From the NCBI GenBank assembly GCA_964520975.1, contig CAZFPA010000006.1, positions 1-62,227 of the forward strand: a stretch of DNA of 62,227 bases, given 5' to 3'. The notes beneath the pieces are model-generated. The model worked only from the letters and a program-made list of their open reading frames with translations, ran no database searches and was not told the origin of the DNA. The DNA is from CAZFPA01 sp964520975 (GTDB lineage: Bacteria > Bacillota > Negativicutes > Selenomonadales > Selenomonadaceae). A program made the position numbers and the translations under genes. Below are positions 16,281 to 24,427 of the stretch, piece after piece; position 1 is the stretch's first letter, and every line of letters begins with the position of its first letter.

Positions 16281-17694
16281 GCGGCGTCTGCTGCATCGCT
16301 TTGCGCGCCTGCGGAATCTGCGCATCTCCACGAAGCTTACGCTGATCTATGCGGCGATTCTTTGCAGTATACTGCTGTTCACCAGCTTTATGACTGTAGC
16401 CGGGCTTTATTTCGTTCTCTATCATCAGGCCGGTATCGAGATGGAGATCAGTACGCGCCAGACGCTTTCCTGCTTAGATCGGGGGAATACCTTCGATTCG
16501 GAGGCCTTTCGTGATGATGTGCTGATGCCGGGCGTGATTCTGCGGGTGACTGATGAATCGGGACGTATCATCTTTGACAATGCGGCGCATTTTCCTCCGC
16601 TGTGGGAAGTCGAGCGCCATGTGGAAAAGAATCCGCCCTTTTGGGCTCATCCCGGACTCCAGGTTGTGAATATGCATAACTTGCGGCTCTACTATGAGAA
16701 GGTTTCCATTGTCTATAATGGGAAGAATTGTGAAATGCACTTTCTGAAGACCATTACGGCAGAGAACAATTTCTTATCGATGCTGGAACGCAGCCTTATG
16801 GTGACCAACCTGATCGGCCTGCTGGTCGCACTGCTGGCCGGGTACTTTATCAGCCGCCGTATTTTGCGCCCGATCCGGACCCTGACCCAGGCGGCAAGGG
16901 AAATCGAGATCACGGATCTCGATCGCCGTATCGAGGTGAGTCCGGCCCGGGATGAACTCAGTGAGCTGGCCGATACCTTCAATCACATGCTGGATCGTAT
17001 CCAGTCGGGCTTTGAGCAGCAGCGGCGTTTTGTGTCCGATGCTTCGCACGAGCTGCGCACCCCGGTCACGGTCATCCGCGGGTATTCGGATATGTTGAGC
17101 CGCTGGGGCCGGGAGGATAAGGCGGCATTGGATGAAGGCATCGCTGCCATCCGCTCGGAGGCCGAGGATATGCAGGAGCTTATCGAGAAGCTGCTGTTCC
17201 TCGCGCGGGCGGACCAAAAACGGCAGGTACTCCATAAGGAGCGGCTGAACCTGGAGGAGCTCGTTCAGGATGTGGCGCGCAAGGCGCAGATCGTGGATAA
17301 GACACACGAGGTCTCGCTGCTGCAGAATGATGCGGCGGAGGTGTTCGCTGATTCGGTAACCATCAAGCAGATGCTGCGGATCTTCCTTGAGAACAGTATG
17401 AAATACACGCCGGCGGGCGGTCATATCCGGATTTCCTCAGTACGGCAGGCAGCGTTCATGCAGATTGAGATCGCTGATGATGGCATCGGCATTGCGCCGG
17501 AGCATCAGCAAAAGGTGTTCGCGCGCTTCTATCGGGTAGACAGCTCGCGCACCAAGGCGCAGGGCGGTGTCGGCGGTACGGGGCTCGGCCTTTCGATTGC
17601 GAGCTGGATTGCTGAGCGCCATGATATCGCGATCTCGCTGGAGAGCGTGCTGGGCCATGGAACAAAAATCGTGTTGAAGGTGCCTGTTCTTTGA
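16264..17694 (+). CDS. Sensor histidine kinase partner of the response regulator
   Basis: A 476-aa membrane kinase. TM1 spans about residues 24-52 and TM2 about 178-197, enclosing a sensor domain of about 125 residues. A HAMP domain follows (about 197-250), then the dimerisation domain with phospho-acceptor H262 in SDASHELRTPVTV. The ATPase domain has the N box (LENSMKYTP), G1 (ADDGIGIAP) and G2 (GGTGLGLSIA). The organisation is like ArlS/CssS-type kinases. The stimulus is not visible from sequence. Confidence 0.95.
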   Translation: MSLRIKRRLLHRFARLRNLRISTKLTLIYAAILCSILLFTSFMTVAGLYFVLYHQAGIEMEISTRQTLSCLDRGNTFDSEAFRDDVLMPGVILRVTDESGRIIFDNAAHFPPLWEVERHVEKNPPFWAHPGLQVVNMHNLRLYYEKVSIVYNGKNCEMHFLKTITAENNFLSMLERSLMVTNLIGLLVALLAGYFISRRILRPIRTLTQAAREIEITDLDRRIEVSPARDELSELADTFNHMLDRIQSGFEQQRRFVSDASHELRTPVTVIRGYSDMLSRWGREDKAALDEGIAAIRSEAEDMQELIEKLLFLARADQKRQVLHKERLNLEELVQDVARKAQIVDKTHEVSLLQNDAAEVFADSVTIKQMLRIFLENSMKYTPAGGHIRISSVRQAAFMQIEIADDGIGIAPEHQQKVFARFYRVDSSRTKAQGGVGGTGLGLSIASWIAERHDIAISLESVLGHGTKIVLKVPVL

Positions 17695-17717
17695 GAGCAG
17701 GCTTTCTTCGTTTTATG
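17680..17717 (+). terminator. Possible weak terminator after the kinase gene
   Basis: GCCTG and CAGGC form a short stem followed by a broken T-rich tail (TTTCTTCGTTTT). Confidence 0.35.
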
Positions 17718-17859
17718 GGCATCCGGAAAAGCTGGGGGAGAACGCGAAACCGGAACTTCTCTGTCTTGCAGCTGAAGATTTATCCGGTGTATTTCTAACC
17801 TGTTTGTTTTGTGTAAGCGGGCCTGGTAAATATATCCTGCTTTGTTGCGAAGCGAAGCA

Positions 17860-17925
17860 GGTCCGTAGGAGAAACGCGCATTGGAATGATTTCGCTTGCG
17901 CAATCTTGAAGAATGGCGTTATAAT
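17860..17925 (+). promoter_or_regulatory. Promoter-bearing dyad repeat, copy 4, driving the GGDEF gene
   Basis: TTGCGC (17896-17901), an 18-nt spacer (AATCTTGAAGAATGGCGT), TATAAT (17920-17925). The dyad GATTTCGC-TT-GCGCAATC is at 17888-17905. The rest of the 17695-18062 gap holds no gene; the leader of about 130 nt has no structure I can name. Confidence 0.72.
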
Positions 17926-18062
17926 AAAAAGGAATTGTTTTCTATAAATAATACTATTAGGACGTTTTAGCTATAGATTAGCTGCGGAAATTCCGGTCTT
18001 TTAGGGATACAGGACTTTTCTACAGGAACCTTGGACATGACGTTGTGAGTTGGAGGGATTGC

Positions 18063-19313
18063 ATGCATCGGTGGGATTTGCATATCGGCATGGGAGGATT
18101 GCCTTCAGAGGTCCGTACGCTTTTGACAGGGACGGTTCCGCTGGATCGGTTTGAACATCAATACACGGTTGTAGAGAATGAAGCGGCGTTGCTGCAAGAA
18201 AAACTGAATATTTTTATTTTTGATGAATCGTTTGCCGTATCCCTTGCGGTGCTGCGGAAGCTGCGGACCGATGGCGTCAAGTGCGTTCTTTGCAGCCGGA
18301 ATCCGGGAAAGGAAGCACCGGAAAAGCTCGGCTGTCTGGCTGCTGTCTGGACAAAGCCGCTGGGGCCTGTGCTGCTGGGGTTTTACGTGCATCATCTGCA
18401 GATGCAGATGCGTGAGGAGAAGCAGCATCTGCTTTGCCGGAATTATCTTGAGACGACGATCAATATGGTACCGGATCTCATCTGGTATAAGGATACGTGC
18501 GGGGCGCACATCAAGGTCAACGATGCCTTCTGCAAGCTTGTCGGCAAGACACGGGATGACATTGAGGGGCGCGGCCATTATTATGTATGGGGCCTTACGC
18601 AGGAGCAGTATGAGCGCGGCGAATACGTCTGCCTTGATACGGAGGAGACTGTGCTGCGGGAGAAAAAGGTCTGCCGCTTTGATGAGCAGGTGCTGAGCGG
18701 AAAGAATCTGCGGGAACTGCGGACCTATAAGGCACCGCTTTTCGATGAGGACGGTAATATTTTCGGTACGGTAGGTGTGGCACATGATGTGACGCAGGAA
18801 CGTAAATATGAGCGGCAGATCCTCGATATGGCCCGTACGGATGACCTTACGGGGCTGGCGAACCGCCGGTATTTCTATTCCTATCTCGGACGGCATCGCG
18901 GCAAGAAGCGGCTCGCCATCCTGTACTGCGATCTGGATGGTTTCAAGGAGCTCAATGACAACCAGGGCCATCATGCGGGGGATGAGGCGCTGATTACAGT
19001 GGGACGCCTGCTCAAGAAGCGCTTCCCGGATGCGCTGGTGGCGCGCTTCGGCGGCGATGAGTTTTTGCTCGCACTGATCGGCGGTGACCCGCTGGAGACC
19101 ATCCGGGAGCGTATCGAGGAGGTACAGGCGAAATTGCACCATACCTTTGATGCACGCACGAAGTTCGATGGACTTTCCATGAGCGTGGGGATCGCAGTTA
19201 CGGATGATGTGCGGGCCTCCATCGACTCACTGATCCAGCAGAGCGACCGCGCTCTGTATGAAGCGAAACGAAATGGCAAAGGGACCTGCCGTGTCTATAC
19301 AGCAGAGAAATGA
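18063..19313 (+). CDS. Diguanylate cyclase with pseudo-receiver and PAS domains
   Basis: A 416-aa protein predicted to make cyclic di-GMP. Residues about 1-120 look like a degenerate receiver fold (IFIFDES strand, later TKP as in the receiver K-P motif). A PAS domain follows at about 140-255 (INMVPDLIWYKDTCG...GTVGVAHDVT), then a GGDEF domain (about 260-416) with DDLTGLANRR and an intact FGGDEF. RFPD lies six residues before GGDEF, one more than the usual I-site spacing, so product inhibition is uncertain. ATG 18063 follows GGAGGG; an in-frame GTG at 18045 is possible. Confidence 0.9.
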   Translation: MHRWDLHIGMGGLPSEVRTLLTGTVPLDRFEHQYTVVENEAALLQEKLNIFIFDESFAVSLAVLRKLRTDGVKCVLCSRNPGKEAPEKLGCLAAVWTKPLGPVLLGFYVHHLQMQMREEKQHLLCRNYLETTINMVPDLIWYKDTCGAHIKVNDAFCKLVGKTRDDIEGRGHYYVWGLTQEQYERGEYVCLDTEETVLREKKVCRFDEQVLSGKNLRELRTYKAPLFDEDGNIFGTVGVAHDVTQERKYERQILDMARTDDLTGLANRRYFYSYLGRHRGKKRLAILYCDLDGFKELNDNQGHHAGDEALITVGRLLKKRFPDALVARFGGDEFLLALIGGDPLETIRERIEEVQAKLHHTFDARTKFDGLSMSVGIAVTDDVRASIDSLIQQSDRALYEAKRNGKGTCRVYTAEK

Positions 19314-19322
19314 CGGACTTTA

Positions 19323-19352
19323 TATCGGCCGGAAGTTATTCCGGTCGATTTT
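19323..19352 (+). terminator. Terminator after the GGDEF gene
   Basis: ATCGGCCGG pairs with CCGGTCGAT (one G-T pair), followed by TTTTTAT. Confidence 0.8.
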
Positions 19353-19400
19353 TATTTGGAAAAGCTGTGGAAGGACGCTATAGCTTGGACCGGGATGGCC

Positions 19401-19620
19401 CCTGCCTCTGCAGCGGCGGGCGCAAACGGGAATGCCAGGCGGTGCGTTTCTATCGGCTGCCTCGTTGAAACGCTGCTGAGAAGGATTTCACTTTGCGAAA
19501 TCCTGAACAATGGCGTTATAATGTAGTCTGGAACAGGATGTCTTTCACCTCCGCAGGTGGCAGACGTAAACGGGAATACCAGGCGGAGCGCTGCTATCGC
19601 CCGCCTCGATGCGAAAGCTT
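19401..19620. repeat. Imperfect direct repeat flanking copy 5 of the promoter element
   Basis: A unit of about 75 bp occurs twice, 144 bp apart: 19401-19474 and 19545-19620. Shared core pieces are AAACGGGAAT, CCAGGCGG, CTATCG and GCCTCG. The promoter element copy 5 sits between the units. The second unit ends in a diverged promoter-like tail (GCGAAA...GACGTTATATAG near 19609-19640) directly in front of rmlD. Confidence 0.6.
19465..19522 (+). promoter_or_regulatory. Promoter-bearing dyad repeat, copy 5, upstream of rmlD
   Basis: TTGCGA (19493-19498), an 18-nt spacer (AATCCTGAACAATGGCGT), TATAAT (19517-19522). The dyad GGATTTCAC...GCGAAATCC is at 19483-19503, with one arm mismatch. Confidence 0.75.
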
Positions 19621-19661
19621 GCATATGACGTTATATAGAAAACAGGCAGAGGAGGATTTTT

Positions 19662-20519
19662 ATGAAAGTTTTAGTGACCGGGGTGACGGGACAGCTGGGC
19701 TTCGATGTGGTACGGGAGCTGAAGCGGCGTGCTGTAGAGTGCCGTGGCGTGGGGAGACAGGAATTTTCGCTTACCGATGCCGCGGCTATGCGGCAGTGGG
19801 TGCTGGATTATGCACCGGATGTGCTCATTCATTGTGCGGCGTATACCGCGGTGGACCGGGCGGAGGATGAACCCTCGCTCTGTCATGAGGTCAACGCGGA
19901 GGCTACGGGCGTGCTGGCAGATATCTGCCGGGAGATCGGCGCCAAAATGATCTATATCAGTACGGATTACGTGTTTCCGGGAACCGGAACGGATTTTTAC
20001 GAGCCCGAGGCGCCCAAGGCCCCGCAGAATGTCTATGGTGCTACGAAGCTTGCGGGGGAGGCTGCGGTGCAGGCCTCGCTGGAACGTTATTTCATCGTGC
20101 GTATTTCTTGGGTCTTTGGCATCCATGGCCGGAATTTCATTCGGACCATGCTGCAGCTGGCGGAACAGCATGACCGGCTGACGGTGGTCGATGATCAGGT
20201 GGGCTCGCCCACCTATACGGCGGATTTGGCCGTACTGCTGGCGGATATGGCCGCAAGTGAGGCCTATGGCGTCTATCATGCCACGAATGAGGGCGTCTGT
20301 TCCTGGGCGGCGTTTGCCCGGGAAATTTTCCGGCAGAGCGGTCGTTCGGTCGAAGTGGTGCCGGTGGGTTCTGACGCTTATCCAACAAAGGCGGTGCGTC
20401 CAAAAAATTCACGCCTCAGCAAGGATTGCCTGGAAAAATCCGGTTTTTCCCGCCTGCCGGCCTGGCAGGATGCCCTGTCGCGTTATCTGCGGGAGCTGGC
20501 TGCTGCGGAGCAGCGCTGA
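19662..20519 (+). CDS. rfbD: dTDP-4-dehydrorhamnose reductase
   Basis: Final NAD(P)H-dependent step of dTDP-L-rhamnose synthesis for surface polysaccharide or glycan. The 285-aa short-chain-reductase-like protein has the Rossmann motif GVTGQLG near the N-terminus, DYVFPGTG, the YGATK (YxxxK) catalytic pair near residue 127, and RISWVFG / VDDQVGSPTYT typical of RmlD. GAGGA lies before the ATG. RmlA, B and C homologues are not in this window, so the gene is separate from any complete rml cluster here. Confidence 0.9.
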   Translation: MKVLVTGVTGQLGFDVVRELKRRAVECRGVGRQEFSLTDAAAMRQWVLDYAPDVLIHCAAYTAVDRAEDEPSLCHEVNAEATGVLADICREIGAKMIYISTDYVFPGTGTDFYEPEAPKAPQNVYGATKLAGEAAVQASLERYFIVRISWVFGIHGRNFIRTMLQLAEQHDRLTVVDDQVGSPTYTADLAVLLADMAASEAYGVYHATNEGVCSWAAFAREIFRQSGRSVEVVPVGSDAYPTKAVRPKNSRLSKDCLEKSGFSRLPAWQDALSRYLRELAAAEQR

Positions 20520-20525
20520 GGGGAT

Positions 20526-20554
20526 TTGACATTTCGTCGAATCGTAGGTATCAT
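20526..20554 (+). promoter_or_regulatory. Promoter of the epimerase gene
   Basis: TTGACA (20526-20531), 17-nt spacer, TATCAT (20549-20554). Confidence 0.6.
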
Positions 20555-20610
20555 AGGAATAATTACTGCTGCCGAAGGCAGCTTTGACAGATGGAGAGGG
20601 CGATGTAGTC

Positions 20611-21531
20611 ATGAAGGTTTTAGTTACAGGCGGTGCCGGGTTCATCGGTTCTCATCTTGTGCGGCAGCTGATGGCTGAAGGCATAGAGGTTACAGCACTG
20701 GATAATCTGAGCACAGGGCTGCGGGAGAATCTGCCCGAGGGCGCTGCGTTCGTGGAGATGGATGTAAATAACGAGGCGTTTGAGAGCGTAGTGGCTGTGG
20801 AGGGCTTTGATGCCATTGTTCATCTGGCCGGACAGACCATGGTGGATGTTTCCATCCGCGATCCGCTGCTCGATGCCGAACAGAATATCATGGGGACGGT
20901 CCGGGTGCTGGAGGCCGCGCGCAAGAATGGTGTAAAGCGTGTGATTTTCGCTTCGACGGCAGCCAGCTACGGTGACGTGCTGGAATCGGACCTGCCGGTG
21001 CGCGAATCCAAGGAGCTTTCGCCACTGTCTTTTTACGGACTGAGCAAGGTGACGGTCGAGAATTATCTGGAGCTCTACCATAGTATCTATGACCTCGATT
21101 ACGTGGTGCTGCGTTTTGCCAACGTTTACGGCGAGCGCCAGGGCGATGGCGGTGAGGGCGGTGTGATCAGCATCTTTGCAAAACGGATTGCCCAGAATCA
21201 GGGGATCACGATCTTTGGTGATGGTGAGCAGACACGTGACTTCGTCTATGCGGGGGATATCGCGACCGGCATCTGTGCGGCACTGCGCACGGAGCAGGCC
21301 AATACGGCCTACAATCTGAGCACGCAGACGGAAACGAGTCTGCGCGAGCTCGTAAACATCCTGAGCAATATCGCGGGCCAGCGCATCATTCCAAAATATG
21401 GCCCTGAACGGGCGGGGGATATCTACAAATCGATGCTGTCCAATGCCCGGGCCAAGCGCGGTCTTGGCTGGAAACCGGTTGTTTCATTGGAGGAAGGCCT
21501 GCGGCGGACGTATCAGCATTTCAAGAAGTAA
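20611..21531 (+). CDS. NAD-dependent sugar-nucleotide epimerase/dehydratase
   Basis: A 306-aa extended short-chain dehydrogenase, most like UDP-glucose 4-epimerases. GGAGFIGSH binds NAD near the N-terminus, STAASYG supplies the catalytic Ser, and YGLSK the Tyr/Lys pair; RFANVYGERQ follows. The exact substrate cannot be read from sequence. I chose ATG 20611 (MKVLVTGG), preceded by GGAGAGGG. An in-frame TTG at 20584 would add nine residues ahead of the Rossmann strand and is unlikely. Monocistronic by its own promoter and terminator. Confidence 0.88.
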   Translation: MKVLVTGGAGFIGSHLVRQLMAEGIEVTALDNLSTGLRENLPEGAAFVEMDVNNEAFESVVAVEGFDAIVHLAGQTMVDVSIRDPLLDAEQNIMGTVRVLEAARKNGVKRVIFASTAASYGDVLESDLPVRESKELSPLSFYGLSKVTVENYLELYHSIYDLDYVVLRFANVYGERQGDGGEGGVISIFAKRIAQNQGITIFGDGEQTRDFVYAGDIATGICAALRTEQANTAYNLSTQTETSLRELVNILSNIAGQRIIPKYGPERAGDIYKSMLSNARAKRGLGWKPVVSLEEGLRRTYQHFKK

Positions 21532-21564
21532 GGAATCCCCGTGGGGGACGATGGAAATAGAGAA

Positions 21565-21600
21565 GGATGTGCCGGGGCAGTGCCCGGCACATCCTTTGTT
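21565..21600 (+). terminator. Terminator after the epimerase gene
   Basis: GGATGTGCCGGG pairs with CCCGGCACATCC, followed by TTTGTTTTT. Confidence 0.85.
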
Positions 21601-21611
21601 TTTCAGGAATG

Positions 21612-21636
21612 AAAAAAGACCGCCGCAGCGGTCTTT
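21612..21636 (-). terminator. Terminator after the cupin gene (minus strand)
   Basis: On the minus strand AAAGACCGC pairs with GCGGTCTTT, with extra T residues on the exit side. It lies back to back with the plus-strand terminator. Confidence 0.8.
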
Positions 21637-21646
21637 CGTACAGCGA

Positions 21647-21991
21647 TTATTTTTTGATGATGAGTGCCATGAACACGAGATCACCGGAAGCGGCACAGTT
21701 CTCGATGCCGTGGCCCTCGCCGTCCGGGCAGAAGGTCGTGGCACCGGCGGAAAGCTTCATTTCTTTGCCGTTGTCGTTGTAGAGGGCCTCGCCCTGCAGA
21801 ATATGATAGGTCTCGGTATTGCCATGGTGCTCATGGTAGCCGATGGAACAGCCTGGGCCGATCGTTACCTTGGCAAACATATCGCATTTGCCGTCGAGCT
21901 CCGATTCGCTGAGCAGATGCTCAATCTGGATTTCTCCCTTGCCGTTGGCTTTATTTTTTGCATGGACAATTTTGCCTGTAAGTACTGCCAT
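21647..21991 (-). CDS. Small cupin-domain protein
   Basis: A 114-aa single cupin_2 beta-barrel. Metal-ligand motifs are visible: GYHEHHGNTETYHILQG (HxH and Glu) and later EGHGIEN with the third His. Such single-cupin proteins are often sugar isomerase-like, dioxygenase-like or ligand-binding; no specific reaction can be assigned. It is alone on the minus strand with AGGGAGATT as RBS. A hairpin (22011-22043) lies in its 5' leader. Confidence 0.85.
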   Translation of the reverse strand: MAVLTGKIVHAKNKANGKGEIQIEHLLSESELDGKCDMFAKVTIGPGCSIGYHEHHGNTETYHILQGEALYNDNGKEMKLSAGATTFCPDGEGHGIENCAASGDLVFMALIIKK

Positions 21992-22010
21992 AAATCAATC
22001 TCCCTTTCCG

Positions 22011-22043
22011 GGCCTTTTTGCCGAAGGCTTCCCGGCAAAAGGC
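22011..22043 (-). other. Hairpin in the cupin leader / ydcF-like upstream region
   Basis: GCCTTTTTGCCG and CGGCAAAAGGC form a GC-capped stem just upstream of the cupin RBS on the minus strand. No poly-T tail follows in the plus direction; role unknown. Confidence 0.4.
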
Positions 22044-22159
22044 AATTGTGTTAATATATAGATATACTTTTATTTTCGATACAAATGCGGGGATTCCTTT
22101 TTTCAATGGGGAATTTGCGCTTTTTTTAACTTGCTGTACCAGGGCCAGAGGAGTGTATT

Positions 22160-22918
22160 ATGATCTATTTACTGAAATTTGGTGCGAGCTTCGTGCTGCC
22201 GCCGGGAATTTTCATCGTGCTGCTTGCACTGCTGGTGATTGCCTGCTGGCGCCGGCAGCAGCACCGCATTGCCGGGCTGCTCGCGGCAGTGACGGTTGTG
22301 TTTTATCTGCTGTCGACGGGCTTTACCGCCGAGTACTTTATGGGACGGCTCGAATCTGTCTGGGAGCCGCCGCAGCATCCGCAGGGGGATGTCATCATCA
22401 TGCTGGGCGGCGGCGCCATTCAGGATACACCGGATGTTGATGGCACGGGAAGCCTCTGCAGCAGCCCGTCCGGGCGCCTGCTCACGGCCTTGCGTCTGCA
22501 CCGGGAGCTCGGCGTGCCGATTCTGGTGTCCGGTGGACAGGTCTATGCGGATAGCGGCGCGGAGGCGAAGATCGCCCGGCGTGTGCTCATGAGCCTGGGG
22601 GTGCCGGAGCAGGAGATCCTCGTGGAGACCGAAAGCGTCAATACGCGGCAGAATGCGGAGTTCTCCGCGAAAATCATGGCTGCGCACGGCCTGACGCGGC
22701 CCATTCTCGTGACCTCGGCCTTTCACATGGAGCGGGCTATGCTGAATTTCCAGCAGGAGGGAGTGGCGGCGGAGGCCTTCCCTACGGACTACATGGTACC
22801 GCGCCATCCGCATTTCCACTATAATAAGCTCATGCCGCAGGCCAGCGCACTTGCGATGAATGCGACCTTTTTGCAGGAAAAGCTGCGCAGCTTTGTGACG
22901 CAGTATTTTGAAAAATAA
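22160..22918 (+). CDS. DUF218 (YdcF/ElyC/SanA-type) membrane protein
   Basis: A 252-aa protein with two N-terminal hydrophobic segments (about residues 8-28 and 38-56) and a DUF218 domain (about 75-235): DVIIMLGGGA, ILVSGGQ, ESVNTRQNAEFS and LVTSAFHMERA. E. coli ElyC and SanA are linked to envelope integrity and undecaprenyl-carrier metabolism, so an envelope role is inferred. The MATE gene starts 12 nt after its stop, indicating one transcript. GAGGAG precedes the ATG. Confidence 0.85.
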   Translation: MIYLLKFGASFVLPPGIFIVLLALLVIACWRRQQHRIAGLLAAVTVVFYLLSTGFTAEYFMGRLESVWEPPQHPQGDVIIMLGGGAIQDTPDVDGTGSLCSSPSGRLLTALRLHRELGVPILVSGGQVYADSGAEAKIARRVLMSLGVPEQEILVETESVNTRQNAEFSAKIMAAHGLTRPILVTSAFHMERAMLNFQQEGVAAEAFPTDYMVPRHPHFHYNKLMPQASALAMNATFLQEKLRSFVTQYFEK

Positions 22919-22930
22919 CGGGGAGGATTT

Positions 22931-24295
22931 ATGACAAAGGATTTAACGGAAGGCAGCCCGATGCGGCTGATTTTCTTCTTTACAATGCCGCTCATTGCAG
23001 GCAATATTTTCCAGCAGCTCTATTCCTTTGTGGATACGCTGCTCGTCGGACGGTTTCTGGGCGTTGAGGCGCTGGCCGCGGTCGGCTGTACAGGCAGCCT
23101 CATGTTCCTGGTCATCGGCTTCATCATCGGCCTGACCTCGGGGCTTTCCATCTATACAGGGCAGCGCTTCGGCGCGCGGGACATGGAGGGCGTGCATCAG
23201 AGTGCCGCGGCCTGCACCCTGCTGTCAGCGGTGCTGGCGGTGATCCTCACGATCTTTGCCGTGCTGAGCTGCCGCTTTCTGCTGGTCTTCATGCAGACAC
23301 CGCCGGAGATCCTGGAGGGGGCCGTGAGCTTTATTACGATCGTCTATCTGGGCATTGGCATCACGGTGTATTTCATGATGGGAACGAACCTCATCCGGGC
23401 GCTGGGGGACAGCCGTACACCGACAATCATGCTGGCGGCGGCCCTGTGCTTTAATATCATTCTGGAACCGCTGTTCCTGCTGGTGTTTGGCTGGGGCATT
23501 CCGGGAGCAGCCTGGGCTATGGTCGCTTCCCAGCTCTTCGGCGCAATCCTCTGTACCGTCTACATTGTGAAAAAGGTGCCGGCGCTGCACATCCGCCGGC
23601 AGGATTGGAATCTTTCGCGCGCGTTCCTCTATGAGCATCTGCGCATCGGGATTCCTATGGCCTTCCAGGCCTCGATCATTGCCATTGGTGCAGTCATCCT
23701 GCAGGTGGCGCTCAACAATCTGGGGCCGGTTGCGGTGGCCTCCTATGCAGCCTCGCAGAAGGTGGATTCGCTCGCGATGATGCCCATGATGTCCTTCGGC
23801 ATTGCCATGGCCTCCTATACCGCACAGAATTATGGTGCCCGGAAATTTTCCCGCATCCGGAAGGGCGTACGTCAGTGCATCTTCATGTCGGTATCGTTCA
23901 GTATTGTCGTCGGCCTTTTCAATATCTTTTTCGGCCCTTCCATCATGCACCTTTTTGTCGGTGACGGGCAGGAGCAGGTCATCGAGTACGGGCAGACCTA
24001 TCTGACCATCAATGGGGCCTGCTATTTCATCCTGTCGCTGCTCTTTATCTATCGTTATACGCTGCAGGGGCTGGGGCAGAGCATCGTTCCGACGATTGCG
24101 GGCATCATGGAGCTCATCATGCGTGCGCTCGCGGCCATCTTCCTCGTGCAGTGGTTCGGCTTTACGGGCGCCTGCTGGGCGAGCCCGATGGCCTGGCTTG
24201 GCTCCTGTGTGCCGCTTGCGATTGCCTACTATCTGACAATCCGCTCGCTGCATGCTTCGCTGGCAGAAAAGGCGGCCGGGACATCTGCACCATGA
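22931..24295 (+). CDS. MATE-family efflux transporter
   Basis: A 454-aa inner-membrane protein with about 12 TM segments in two similar halves, starting with a conserved MATE opening (LTEGSPMRLIFFFTMPLIAGN) and containing QQLYSFVDTLLVGRFLG. It is closest to the DinF/NorM-like bacterial group and probably exports drugs or metabolites using Na+ or H+. It follows the DUF218 gene by 12 nt with GGGGAGGA as RBS. Substrate unknown. The 24296-24427 gap downstream shows nothing clear. Confidence 0.9.
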   Translation: MTKDLTEGSPMRLIFFFTMPLIAGNIFQQLYSFVDTLLVGRFLGVEALAAVGCTGSLMFLVIGFIIGLTSGLSIYTGQRFGARDMEGVHQSAAACTLLSAVLAVILTIFAVLSCRFLLVFMQTPPEILEGAVSFITIVYLGIGITVYFMMGTNLIRALGDSRTPTIMLAAALCFNIILEPLFLLVFGWGIPGAAWAMVASQLFGAILCTVYIVKKVPALHIRRQDWNLSRAFLYEHLRIGIPMAFQASIIAIGAVILQVALNNLGPVAVASYAASQKVDSLAMMPMMSFGIAMASYTAQNYGARKFSRIRKGVRQCIFMSVSFSIVVGLFNIFFGPSIMHLFVGDGQEQVIEYGQTYLTINGACYFILSLLFIYRYTLQGLGQSIVPTIAGIMELIMRALAAIFLVQWFGFTGACWASPMAWLGSCVPLAIAYYLTIRSLHASLAEKAAGTSAP

Positions 24296-24427
24296 AATTA
24301 TTTTTCTTTTCATTTGCAAGAGGAAAATGCTCGGTGCATCACGAAATAGACACACATGCAAGAATGAATCACGGCAGGCCATTGCGGCCGCTGAGGAAAA
24401 ATAAATTTTCTATAGGGGTGATCGTTT

